This document shows positions 35,765 through 44,465 of a DNA stretch of 64,000 bases, piece by piece. The DNA is from Maribacter caenipelagi. GTDB taxonomy: Bacteria; Bacteroidota; Bacteroidia; Flavobacteriales; Flavobacteriaceae. The position numbers and the translations under genes were made by a program. Within the stretch, counting starts at the first letter, position 1, and each line of letters opens with the position of its first letter. The stretch is from the NCBI RefSeq assembly GCF_004364175.1, contig NZ_SNZW01000013.1:62001-126000 (forward strand). The letters are read 5' to 3'. The notes under the pieces are model-generated. The model saw nothing but the letters and a program-made list of their open reading frames with translations, did not search any database and was not told where the DNA came from.

Positions 35765-37060
35765 ATGCATCAAAAAATACTACTTATACTTATTGCTGTG
35801 TTTTTATTGACAGGTGTCAATGCACAGAAACTTTCAAAAAACGAGAAGAAGGTTGTAAAAGCCATAGAGCAAAATAATGCGGAGGCAATTTCATTTTTAG
35901 AAAAAGTCGTAAACATTAATAGCGGAACCTTAAATCTAAAAGGTGTTGAAATGGTAGGACAAGAATTTGCTACTGCGTTCACAGATATAGGTTTTGAAAG
36001 TACTTGGATACCTATGCCCGAAGAAATGAACAGAGCTGGTCATTTATTCGCTGAGATAAAAGGTTCTAAGGGAAAGAAGTTATTGTTAATCGGTCATCTA
36101 GATACGGTTTTTGAAGAAGATAGTCCGTTTCAGACTTTTGAGATGGTGAACGATTCTATTGCCCATGCACCGGGCGGTAATGATATGAAAGGCGGCAATG
36201 TCATTGTATTATATGCACTTAAAGCACTGCAACAAAACGGTTTGTTAAATGACGCTCAAATAATTGTTGCCTTTACAGGTGATGAAGAAAGTACAGGGAG
36301 TCCACTAGAGAAAAGTAGACATGATCTAATTGAGGCAGCCAAAAGAAGTGACATAGGTTTGGGTTTTGAAAACAGTACCGGATTCAATTATGCAACCGTT
36401 GCCCGTAGAGGTTCTTCTGGCTGGAAGGTTGAGGTCGAGGGTAAGAGAGCTCACTCATCTGGTATCTTTAGTGAAGATACAGGTGCAGGAGCTATTTTTG
36501 AAATGTCGAGAATCTTAAACGGATTTTATACCGATGTAAAAGGTGAAGATTTATTGACCTTTAATCCTGGGACATTAGTTGGTGGTACTTTTGTAGAATT
36601 TGATGAAATGACTAGTAAAGGAACTGTTTTTGGTAAGACCAATGTAGTGGCTCAAAAAGCGGAAGTTCGTGGCGGATTACGTTTTATATCGGAAGAGCAA
36701 AAAGAACGTGCCCGTGAAAATATGAGAACCGTTGTTGCTAATAACTTACCACACACATCTGCAACGGTAACTTTTAAAGATAGTTATCCCGCTATGCAAC
36801 CTACAGAAGGTAATAAAGCGTTATTGGCAAAACTTAACAAGGTGAGCTTAGATCTAAAACAAGGCGAAGTGTTGGCGTATGATCCCGGTAAAAGGGGTGC
36901 TGCAGATACTTCTTTTGTAGCGGAATATGTAGATTGCTTGGACGGATTGGGAACTATGGGTAATGCAGCCCACACTCCTGAAGAAACAGTGAATTTGAAT
37001 ACTATCGAAGCATTAACGAAAAGAACAGCACTATTAATTTATAGATTGATAAATGAGTAA
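35765..37060 (+). CDS. Secreted M20-family metallopeptidase (glutamate carboxypeptidase type)
   Basis: A 431-aa di-zinc peptidase. The signal peptide MHQKILLILIAVFLLTGVNAQ sends it to the periplasm. Zinc and catalytic motifs are LIGHLDTVFE (His and Asp), GGNDMKGG (bridging Asp), GDEESTGS (catalytic Glu pair) and AAHTPEETVNL (C-terminal His). The dimerisation domain lies about residues 215-330. It removes C-terminal glutamate or cleaves similar dipeptides in related proteins. Its last 8 bp overlap the epimerase gene. Confidence 0.94.
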   Translation: MHQKILLILIAVFLLTGVNAQKLSKNEKKVVKAIEQNNAEAISFLEKVVNINSGTLNLKGVEMVGQEFATAFTDIGFESTWIPMPEEMNRAGHLFAEIKGSKGKKLLLIGHLDTVFEEDSPFQTFEMVNDSIAHAPGGNDMKGGNVIVLYALKALQQNGLLNDAQIIVAFTGDEESTGSPLEKSRHDLIEAAKRSDIGLGFENSTGFNYATVARRGSSGWKVEVEGKRAHSSGIFSEDTGAGAIFEMSRILNGFYTDVKGEDLLTFNPGTLVGGTFVEFDEMTSKGTVFGKTNVVAQKAEVRGGLRFISEEQKERARENMRTVVANNLPHTSATVTFKDSYPAMQPTEGNKALLAKLNKVSLDLKQGEVLAYDPGKRGAADTSFVAEYVDCLDGLGTMGNAAHTPEETVNLNTIEALTKRTALLIYRLINE

Positions 37061-37838
37061 TATAACCACATTAAAAGTAGGTGGCCAGCAAATAAAAATT
37101 GAAGCTGGAGAATTAGTAAGCTACGAAGTATCTGGTCATGAATTTATGCACCAAAAGGGAAACCCTGGGTGGCGTAGCGTAGATACGGAAATGTTCCCTT
37201 TGATAGGACCAACGAACGAAGCAGATTTTAAGGTGAAAACTCCGAAAGGATTCGCTACTCAAGATCAGCACGGTTTGCTTCGTGAAATGAAATATAAGTT
37301 GATGGAAAGCTCAGCAAGTAAAGCAATATTCGCTAAAAAATACACAGCTAATACAGCCGTTTTGAATTCTAAATATCCGGCTAAATCTACTGCTGAGAAA
37401 TTGAGTTGGCCATACGATTTTGAGTTCGTTAAAACATTTGAATTGATAGATAACTCTTTAGAAGTTACATTTTCTATTTTCGGTGAAGAGGGTATGCCAT
37501 TTATGTTAGGCTATCACCCTGCATTTATGCTGCATACCGATAGTGCTATTATTTCTGCCGGAGAACAAAATATTACTATACCAGAGGTAATGGAAGTTGG
37601 TAGTAGAGCATTACAAGTGCCAAATACCGATGTAATTACTTTAAAAGATGAGAAATCACTTCAAATAAAATCGGAAGGCTTTAGTCACTTTATGTTGTGG
37701 ACAGAAGTGCCTAATATGGTGTGTATAGAACCGATTACCTTTTACCCGTATGCTGTAGCGCAAGAAAATTTATCAGAAGGTTTTATGGTCTTAAAAAATG
37801 AGCCTGCAATTTTCAAAGTAGCATTGAAACCCTTGTAG
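37053..37838 (+). CDS. Aldose 1-epimerase family protein
   Basis: A 261-aa galactose-mutarotase-fold protein. DQHGLLREMKY and LGYHPAFML supply the two histidines, and CIEPITFYP the catalytic Glu. The LacX/YeaD-like sugar-mutarotase subgroup is the best match; the sugar is unknown. It is translationally coupled to the M20 gene (8-bp overlap). Confidence 0.92.
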   Translation: MSNITTLKVGGQQIKIEAGELVSYEVSGHEFMHQKGNPGWRSVDTEMFPLIGPTNEADFKVKTPKGFATQDQHGLLREMKYKLMESSASKAIFAKKYTANTAVLNSKYPAKSTAEKLSWPYDFEFVKTFELIDNSLEVTFSIFGEEGMPFMLGYHPAFMLHTDSAIISAGEQNITIPEVMEVGSRALQVPNTDVITLKDEKSLQIKSEGFSHFMLWTEVPNMVCIEPITFYPYAVAQENLSEGFMVLKNEPAIFKVALKPL

Positions 37839-37867
37839 TTTAAAAATTCATCACTAAAATATAGTGT

Positions 37868-38641
37868 ATGTGTTATGATGTAAAAACCAGTTTAGAAGCT
37901 CAATTAAAAAGGGCGAAACGGAATCAAGATTTAAAGGCGATTGAAGAAATTGTTGAAAAGCTTGGACCGTTGACAGACTTGCCACTACATCATGCTTCGG
38001 GGTTTTCGCATCCTGAAGTTTTAATATACACTAGTGAAGATCTGTTCTATCCTATGGTGGCTACATGGGGATTGATTCCGCACTGGGTAAATAGTGTTGA
38101 GCAACAAAAGAAAATTTGGAATAGTACCTTAAACGCTCGTGTCGAAACTATTTTTGAGAAACCCGCATTTAGAGATGCTGCCAATGAAAAACGCTGTATA
38201 CTTTATGTTGACGGATTTTACGAGCATCACCATTATAACAATAACACGTATCCGTTTTTTATCCACCGAAAAAATAAAGAACCTATGGCGTTGGCTGCCT
38301 TGTGGTCTGAATGGAGAAACCCTGAGCATGGTGGTATTATTAATTCATTTTCAATTGTAACTACAGTCGGTAATGGTATGATGGCTAAGATTCATAACAA
38401 CCCGAAATTAAAAGAACCTCGAATGCCTTTAATGCTATCTGAGGAAGTCGAAGAGCAGTGGCTAACATCATCCGCAGATTTTGAAAAGGAATTAAAAGTG
38501 TTGTTGAGCTCAAACAACGATGTAAGATTACAATCGTATACCGTTGGTAAACTTCGTGGAAAAAGTTATCGAGGAAATACACCTTCAATAGCCAAAGAAG
38601 TAGTATACAAAGAGCTTGAACCAGAAGCACTAAACTTTTAA
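37868..38641 (+). CDS. SRAP/HMCES-family abasic-site shield protein (YedK type)
   Basis: A 257-aa protein that forms a thiazolidine crosslink with abasic sites in single-stranded DNA. Cys2, freed by removal of Met1 (MCYDVKTS), is the crosslinking residue. N89 (NARVET), E119 (DGFYEH) and H176 (KIHNNPK, followed by RMPLML) complete the active site. All key residues are intact. It is third in the plus-strand run, 3 bp before the TfoX-like gene. Confidence 0.95.
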   Translation: MCYDVKTSLEAQLKRAKRNQDLKAIEEIVEKLGPLTDLPLHHASGFSHPEVLIYTSEDLFYPMVATWGLIPHWVNSVEQQKKIWNSTLNARVETIFEKPAFRDAANEKRCILYVDGFYEHHHYNNNTYPFFIHRKNKEPMALAALWSEWRNPEHGGIINSFSIVTTVGNGMMAKIHNNPKLKEPRMPLMLSEEVEEQWLTSSADFEKELKVLLSSNNDVRLQSYTVGKLRGKSYRGNTPSIAKEVVYKELEPEALNF

Positions 38642-38644
38642 ACT

Positions 38645-38989
38645 ATGGCATATAGCGAGTATTTGGCAGATAGGGTAAGACCTCGTTTAAAAGGCAAAGG
38701 CGAGCTGGAGGAGAAGAAAATGATGGGCGGACTCACTTTTATGGTCAATGGTAAAATGTGTGTGGGTATCATTTACGATAAAAAAAGTAAAGAAGATAAG
38801 TTGATGGTGCGTGTAGGTAAATTGAATTATGAAGAACTTCTGAATAAACCAGGTAGCAGACCAATGGATTTTACGGGTAAACCGATTCGTGGTTTTTTAT
38901 TTGTTGGTCCCGATGGATTCGACGCCGAAGATGATCTTGATTTTTGGGTAGAAAAAGCCTTGGAGTTCAATAGACTTTTGAATCCATAA
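38645..38989 (+). CDS. TfoX/Sxy N-terminal domain protein
   Basis: A 114-aa protein matching the TfoX N-terminal domain (ADRVRPRLKGKGELEEKKMMGGLTFMVNGKMCVGI, with the following FTGKPIRGFLFV). Stand-alone short forms like this are common and lack the C-terminal domain of the competence regulator, so a role in competence should not be assumed. It is 3 bp downstream of the SRAP gene. Confidence 0.9.
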   Translation: MAYSEYLADRVRPRLKGKGELEEKKMMGGLTFMVNGKMCVGIIYDKKSKEDKLMVRVGKLNYEELLNKPGSRPMDFTGKPIRGFLFVGPDGFDAEDDLDFWVEKALEFNRLLNP

Positions 38990-39043
38990 TGTAATGGTTT
39001 CAAAATCTGATTCTATGCCCTTTGAAATGATTAAATTTACGGT

Positions 39044-40792
39044 GTGAAAAACATTTTCCCTTTTCTGGAATGGGTTTCAACCTATAAAAAAGCTTACTTC
39101 ATAAAAGATTTGTTGGCTGGTCTTACTGTGGGTATCGTATTGGTGCCACAAGGTATGGCGTACGCTATGATTGCAGGGTTGCCACCAGTTCATGGTCTAT
39201 ATGCTTCTTTATTTCCGATACTTACCTATGCACTTTTAGGAACATCACGAAAAATAGCCGTGGGTCCCGTGGCGATGGATTCGTTATTGGTAGCGGTAGG
39301 TTTGGGGACGTTGGCAATTACCGGTGTAGAAAACTATATCATAATGGTCGTTTTGCTTACCCTTATGGTAGGTTGCATTCAGTTTTTATTGGGCTTATTA
39401 CGAATGGGTTTTTTGGTTAATTTTCTTTCCAAACCAGTTATTAGTGGCTTTACATCGGCGGCAGCGATTATCATAGTACTAAGTCAGCTGAAGCACTTAT
39501 TAGGTATCTCGGTACCTGGTAGCAATAGAATTTATGAGACTATTTTTAATATTTTTTATAAACTAAGTGAAATCAATTGGGTAGATTTTAGCATTGGCAT
39601 GGTCGGTATCGGTTTGCTATTAGGTTTTAAAAAATGGAATAGAAATATTCCCGGTATTTTGATCATAGTAGTGCTAGGTATTCTTTCTGTTTACTTATTT
39701 CAGTTAAATGTTTTTGATATAAAATTAGTGGGTAGTGTACCTAGTGGTCTGCCAACTTTTGTTTTGCCAACTATCGATGTTGATAATATGAAACAATTAA
39801 CACCTATAGCAATAGCTTTGGCGTTGGTAGGGTATTTAGAGGCAATTTCTATTGGTAAGGCCATTGAAGACAAAACAGGTGAAGATACTATAAATGCAAA
39901 TCAAGAATTAATTGCAATTGGATCATCTAACATAGTTGGGTCATTCTTTCAAGGTTACCCGGTAACCGCAAGTTTCTCTAGGTCTGCCATAAGTTATGAT
40001 GCTGGTACAAAGACTAATTTATCAGCCATTTTTAGTGTTATTTTAGTGGTATTGACATTATTGTTTTTGACACCTTTATTTCAGTATTTGCCCAATGCTA
40101 TTTTGGCAAGTATTATAATGGTATCGGTAGTAAAATTGATTGATATCCCTTATTTTAAACATTTATGGCTCAATCGAAAAGATGAGTTTTTTGTAATGCT
40201 GATTACGTTTGTAATTACACTGTTTGTAGGTATTACTCAAGGCATTTTAATTGGAGTACTCTGTTCTTTATTGTTGATGGTGTATAGAACATCTAAACCT
40301 CATTTTGTAGAAATAGGTAATATCGGTAATTCCGATTATTATAAAAATGTTATTCGTTTTGCTGATGAGGTGGTTGTGCGTAATGACCTATTAATAGTTC
40401 GGTTCGATTCGCAATTGTATTTCGGAAATTCTGCGTATTTTAAGAAGCAGTTATTAAAACATATTAAGGCAAAAGGACCAAAATTAAAAGGGATTATTCT
40501 GAATGCAGAATCTATAAATTATATAGATGCCACAGCAGCAGATATGCTAACAAAATTAATACATGATATTCGTGAAAGAGGACTCCAGTTTTATATTGCA
40601 GGGGCCATTGGACCAACACGAGATATCATTTTTAATACAGGTATTATTAAAGAACTGCAACGAGAGTTTTTATTCGTAAAAACAAAAGAAGCGGTAAATT
40701 TCTTTGATGATCCTAATGAAGTTTCTTTATTGGCTGCAAAAGTAGCTTATGAAAATAGTAGAATGGCTAAAACTAAAACAAGCCTAAATTAA
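39044..40792 (+). CDS. SulP-family anion transporter
   Basis: A 582-aa inner-membrane transporter. The sulfate-transporter domain (about 10-400) shows the family signature GLTVGIVLVPQGMAYAMIAG with VHGLYASLFP. A cytoplasmic STAS domain follows at about 440-555 (LLIVRFDSQLYFGNSAYFKK, GIILNAESINYIDATAADML). It carries sulfate, bicarbonate or a similar anion by proton or sodium coupling. The start is GTG at 39044, after a TAAATTTA box. The sulfur-related gene after it (54 bp) makes a sulfur oxyanion a reasonable guess. Confidence 0.94.
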   Translation: MKNIFPFLEWVSTYKKAYFIKDLLAGLTVGIVLVPQGMAYAMIAGLPPVHGLYASLFPILTYALLGTSRKIAVGPVAMDSLLVAVGLGTLAITGVENYIIMVVLLTLMVGCIQFLLGLLRMGFLVNFLSKPVISGFTSAAAIIIVLSQLKHLLGISVPGSNRIYETIFNIFYKLSEINWVDFSIGMVGIGLLLGFKKWNRNIPGILIIVVLGILSVYLFQLNVFDIKLVGSVPSGLPTFVLPTIDVDNMKQLTPIAIALALVGYLEAISIGKAIEDKTGEDTINANQELIAIGSSNIVGSFFQGYPVTASFSRSAISYDAGTKTNLSAIFSVILVVLTLLFLTPLFQYLPNAILASIIMVSVVKLIDIPYFKHLWLNRKDEFFVMLITFVITLFVGITQGILIGVLCSLLLMVYRTSKPHFVEIGNIGNSDYYKNVIRFADEVVVRNDLLIVRFDSQLYFGNSAYFKKQLLKHIKAKGPKLKGIILNAESINYIDATAADMLTKLIHDIRERGLQFYIAGAIGPTRDIIFNTGIIKELQREFLFVKTKEAVNFFDDPNEVSLLAAKVAYENSRMAKTKTSLN

Positions 40793-40846
40793 ATAAATCT
40801 CGTACCTTAAAGGTGAAGAGGTTTTCAAAAAATAAAAAAGTGTAGT

Positions 40847-42253
40847 ATGAATATAGAACAGATATATACAGGTTGTTTGGCTCAGGGAGCTTATTATATT
40901 GAGAGTGATGGTGAAGTAGCAATAATAGACCCGTTGAGAGAGGTCAGTCCGTATATAAAAAGGGCTAAAAACGACAATGCAAAGATCAAGTATATATTTG
41001 AAACTCATTTTCATGCAGATTTTGTTAGTGGTCATGTCACCTTATCAAAGGAAACTGGTGCGCCGATTATTTATGGACCTACCGCAAACCCATCTTTTGA
41101 TGCTATCATTGCTGAAGACGGACAAGAATTTAAATTAGGGAAGATTACCTTTAAAGTGCTACATACTCCAGGGCATACTATGGAGAGTACGACCTATTTG
41201 CTCAAAGATGAAAATGGTAAAGACCATGCTATATTTTCTGGAGATACCTTGTTTTTAGGTGATGTAGGTAGACCAGATTTAGCACAGAAATCTGCAGATA
41301 TGACACAAGAACAATTGGCGGGTACTTTGTTCGATAGTTTACGTACTAAAATAATGCCGTTAGCAGATGATATTATTGTATATCCGGCTCATGGTGCAGG
41401 TTCTGCATGCGGTAAGAATATGATGAAGGAAACGGTAGATACTTTGGGAAATCAAAAAAATATGAACTATGCCTTAAGGGCAGATATGACTAAAGAAGAG
41501 TTTGTCAAAGAAGTTACCGATGGTCTGTTGCCACCGCCTAAATATTTTCCTCTGAACGTAAAGATGAATAAGGAAGGGTATGAAGATATAGAAGATGTAC
41601 TTGATCGTGGTAATGTTGAGTTGTCTCCCGATGAATTTGAGAAGGCAGCTAACGATACCGAAGCTTTGGTATTAGATGTAAGACATCAAGATGAGTTTGT
41701 AAAAGGTCATATACCAAGATCAATATTTATAGGTCTTAATGGTGATTTCGCTCCGTGGGTAGGTGATTTAATTGCCGATACCAAACAACCTTTGTTATTG
41801 GTGATACCTGAAGGAAAGGAAGAAGAAGCAATCACCAGATTATCGCGTGTAGGTTTTGATGCTGCAATAGGATATTTAAAGGGCGGAATTGATGCTTGGA
41901 AAGAATCAGGAAAAGAAATAGACCAAATAAATTCCATCACGGCATCCGAGGCAAAAACTTTAATAGATAAAGGCAATGCGGTTTTCGATGTTCGTAAAGA
42001 TGGCGAATACTTAAGCGAGCACTTAGTAGGTGCAATACATACACCACTTAGCGAGTTGAACAAGCATTTATCTGAATTTCCTGAGAATGGAGAGTTTTTA
42101 GTGCATTGTGCAGGCGGATACCGTTCTGTAATAGCATCGTCTATTTTAAAGAGCCGTGGCATCCACAATCTAATTGATGTGAAGGGCGGATACGGAGCGC
42201 TTAAAAATGAAGATTTACAGAAAACAGATTACGTTTGTCCGACAACATTGTAA
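40847..42253 (+). CDS. Metallo-beta-lactamase fold protein with two rhodanese domains (persulfide dioxygenase-like)
   Basis: A 468-aa protein. The N-terminal domain (1 to about 240) is ETHE1-like, with metal ligands THFHADFVSGH, HTPGHT, SGDTLFLGDVGRPDL and YPAHGAGS. A first rhodanese domain (about 255-355) lacks the active-site Cys, reading LLLVIPEGKE there. The second rhodanese domain (about 365-460) keeps it in HCAGGYRS. Related fusions oxidise glutathione or low-molecular-weight persulfides to sulfite. It sits after the SulP gene. The first rhodanese half is likely structural only. Confidence 0.93.
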   Translation: MNIEQIYTGCLAQGAYYIESDGEVAIIDPLREVSPYIKRAKNDNAKIKYIFETHFHADFVSGHVTLSKETGAPIIYGPTANPSFDAIIAEDGQEFKLGKITFKVLHTPGHTMESTTYLLKDENGKDHAIFSGDTLFLGDVGRPDLAQKSADMTQEQLAGTLFDSLRTKIMPLADDIIVYPAHGAGSACGKNMMKETVDTLGNQKNMNYALRADMTKEEFVKEVTDGLLPPPKYFPLNVKMNKEGYEDIEDVLDRGNVELSPDEFEKAANDTEALVLDVRHQDEFVKGHIPRSIFIGLNGDFAPWVGDLIADTKQPLLLVIPEGKEEEAITRLSRVGFDAAIGYLKGGIDAWKESGKEIDQINSITASEAKTLIDKGNAVFDVRKDGEYLSEHLVGAIHTPLSELNKHLSEFPENGEFLVHCAGGYRSVIASSILKSRGIHNLIDVKGGYGALKNEDLQKTDYVCPTTL

Positions 42254-42310
42254 ATGCATTGGTTTCGTTTGTAATTAGTTTAATATATTTAAGAGATTAT
42301 AATTAGAACT

Positions 42311-42493
42311 ATGTTGAAAAATTTTATAGAGCGAGTTGGCTTAATGAATATTGTTTTGTTGTTAGTTGTGATTTCTATTATTATCGTATCGGAAGTTCTC
42401 TTTTTATCTGGTAAAAAACTAGATGCTATTTTCATAGCTTTTTGGGCACCGACGATTCTTGGTTTTATGAACTACTTAAAGTATAAAAAATAG
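42311..42493 (+). CDS. Small two-helix membrane protein (60 aa)
   Basis: MLKNFIERVGLMNIVLLLVV starts a 60-aa protein with two hydrophobic helices (about 13-32 and 40-54) and a basic tail YLKYKK. It starts 57 bp after the persulfide dioxygenase-like gene, and its TAG stop overlaps the GTG of a second tiny frame. Function unknown. Confidence 0.65.
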   Translation: MLKNFIERVGLMNIVLLLVVISIIIVSEVLFLSGKKLDAIFIAFWAPTILGFMNYLKYKK

Positions 42494-42588
42494 TGGAATT
42501 CGTTCTAATTTATTCAATTGTTATTACTGCCATATTCTTGGTATGGTTACTTTTTGTGATTAGAATGTATAACAAAATGAACGAATAA
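42493..42588 (+). CDS. Single-helix microprotein (31 aa)
   Basis: A GTG at 42493 (sharing one base with the preceding stop, TAGTG) opens a 31-codon frame: one transmembrane helix (LIYSIVITAIFLVWLLFVI) then RMYNKMNE. The coupled start and clean helix-plus-basic-tail topology suggest a real small membrane protein. Function unknown. Confidence 0.5.
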   Translation: MEFVLIYSIVITAIFLVWLLFVIRMYNKMNE

Positions 42589-42602
42589 AGTAATCGCTAT
42601 TT

Positions 42603-43967
42603 TTATATAGATACTGCTGAATCCGGATTTTTTCTTAAATAACTTTCTACAATACGCTGGGTTTCTAGCGTATTTTTTTGTGGAGTGATAAACAACTCTA
42701 AATCTTCAATTTGTTCTATGGCAACATCGGTAGGTGCGAAGCCATACCCGGCATAATTGTTTTCTCTGATGATTACAAAACCGTTTTCATCTGTGTTTCT
42801 ACCGTTGGTTCTTATAACAAGGGTAGCTTCCACTTCCTTGATGCTCTGTAAGGCATCTTCTACCCTTTGGTTGTATTCTTGTACCATTTCTAGATCAGAA
42901 CAAATACCAATGCATTGCTTGATTTTGTAGTGCGAGCATACCGCTACATTTTCTTGCAGATGGCAATACTTAGGGCAAAGCTCAAAAGTGCTACACAGGG
43001 TTTCTAAATATTGTCTAGCTTCAGTGGGACTATAGCAAATGGCGACCGGATTCGGAGTCATCTTTATTTTGTTGAACGCAAGATGGATTATTCCGTTTCG
43101 ATCTTCATATTTGAAAATGCCGTATTGTTGAATAGACCTTTTCTGAGCACTGTTGTATTTAGGGTAGTGGTGTTTAATTTCGGCAGATTCTTTTAATAAG
43201 GCAATCAGCTCATTACCGGTCTCTTCAAAATCTAAAGAAGCAGTTTCTGCACACAGCGTAATTTGTTTTGTTTTTTTGTCGTAAAAATGACCAAGCACTC
43301 TTTTTTTAATATTCTTGGCTTTACCAATATATATGATTTTTCCCTTACTGTCTTTAAAATAATACACGCCTGCTGTGGTTGGCAGTTTTAGATATTCTTC
43401 TTTTGGTAACCCAGGTGGTAAAGTTGCCTCTTGAGATTTTGAATTCAAGAATTGCTTAAAAACGGTGTCGGAATGCTCTGCCCTTAATAATTTATGAAAT
43501 AATAAAACTGTGGCGTGGGCATCACCCCTCGCTCGATGTCTATCTGTTAGGGGTATACCTAATGCAGCCGTTAATTTTCCTAAACTGTAAGAGTTATATC
43601 CGGGTAATAATTTTCTTGATAAACGAACCGTGCATAATTTCTTTCTAGAGAAATCATGACCGAGTAATTTAAATTCGTTTTTGATGACGTTGTAATCGAA
43701 ATTGACACTGTGAGCAACAAAAATGGTGTCCTTGGTGATTTCTACAATCTGCGGAATTAGTTCTTCTAACAATGGGGCATTACGCACCATATCATCATCT
43801 ATACCTGTCAGTCCGGTAATAAATGCGGGTATCGCACATTCCGGATTTACCAAAGAAGTGAACTCATCTACCACCTCGTGACCATCATATTTAAAAATGG
43901 AAATTTCGGTAATTCTGTTACCTTTTATGCCATTTCCGGTAGTTTCTATGTCAATTATCGTATACAA
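42603..43967 (-). CDS. DEDDh exonuclease fused to a GIY-YIG nuclease domain
   Basis: A 454-aa protein. Residues 1 to about 165 are a DnaQ-like 3'-5' exonuclease (IIDIETTGNG with Asp-Glu, VAHSVNFDYNVI, and the ExoIII motif HRARGDAHAT). About 190-275 is a UvrC-type GIY-YIG domain (GVYYFKDSKGKIIYIGKAKNIKKRV). A cysteine-containing C-terminal region (CPKYCHLQENVAVCSHYKIKQCIGIC) follows. This resembles the PolIII-epsilon/UvrC or Cho-like fusions of Bacteroidota and actinobacteria, thought to act in DNA repair. It is convergent with the microprotein genes. Confidence 0.93.
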   Translation of the reverse strand: MYTIIDIETTGNGIKGNRITEISIFKYDGHEVVDEFTSLVNPECAIPAFITGLTGIDDDMVRNAPLLEELIPQIVEITKDTIFVAHSVNFDYNVIKNEFKLLGHDFSRKKLCTVRLSRKLLPGYNSYSLGKLTAALGIPLTDRHRARGDAHATVLLFHKLLRAEHSDTVFKQFLNSKSQEATLPPGLPKEEYLKLPTTAGVYYFKDSKGKIIYIGKAKNIKKRVLGHFYDKKTKQITLCAETASLDFEETGNELIALLKESAEIKHHYPKYNSAQKRSIQQYGIFKYEDRNGIIHLAFNKIKMTPNPVAICYSPTEARQYLETLCSTFELCPKYCHLQENVAVCSHYKIKQCIGICSDLEMVQEYNQRVEDALQSIKEVEATLVIRTNGRNTDENGFVIIRENNYAGYGFAPTDVAIEQIEDLELFITPQKNTLETQRIVESYLRKNPDSAVSI

Positions 43968-44172
43968 AAAGAGAAGAATGATTTAGAACTGCAAAGTTAG
44001 CAGAAAATGCATTAACAGAAGTGTATCTCTATAGGTTAACATTTGATTAAAGCCATGCTGTACAAAAGGCAACTTAGATGTATTGGCTAATAGGTATCGT
44101 TATATTAAATTTCAATACCAAGTAGAATAATATGCGTTATTAAAGAGAAAAGGTTGTGGACTTGCGAAAACG

Positions 44173-44195
44173 GCTAGATAAGATTTCTAGCTTTT
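44173..44195. terminator. Weak hairpin, possible terminator of the 67-aa lipoprotein gene
   Basis: A 6-bp stem GCTAGA/TCTAGC with a 7-nt loop has four T on the plus side and GTTTT on the minus side. It lies 67 bp beyond the lipoprotein stop. The rest of 43968-44261 shows nothing else. Confidence 0.3.
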
Positions 44196-44261
44196 AATAG
44201 AATTTGAAATCAGTTGGTATTTATAGATGGTAAATAAGGGGGATAAAAAAAATGTGTATTT

Positions 44262-44465
44262 CTATTTTACAGAACTTGAATTATCAATAACCGCTACCCC
44301 TAAATTGTCGCTGTCAGTGGTATTGTTAGAGATTACTTTTTCAGTGTTATCTCGAACTACATACTCTGAAACTAGGTCATAGTCTTTCCCGCAAGAAGAT
44401 AAACTTAAAAGAAAAATAAAGGCTGCTATAGGGACGAAAAAGGTTTTGGTAGTATTAAATTTCAT
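44262..44465 (-). CDS. Small lipoprotein (67 aa)
   Basis: The signal MKFNTTKTFFVPIAAFIFLL is followed by SLSSC, a strong lipobox. The mature part begins CGKDYDLVSEY and ends with a Ser/Asn/Asp-rich tail. It shares its general build with the 48-aa lipoprotein at 17348-17494. No family recognised. Confidence 0.75.
   Translation of the reverse strand: MKFNTTKTFFVPIAAFIFLLSLSSCGKDYDLVSEYVVRDNTEKVISNNTTDSDNLGVAVIDNSSSVK

Noticed and set aside
38645..38989. Competence regulator TfoX
   Set aside because: Only the N-terminal domain is present and no competence genes are nearby; short stand-alone forms have other or unknown roles.
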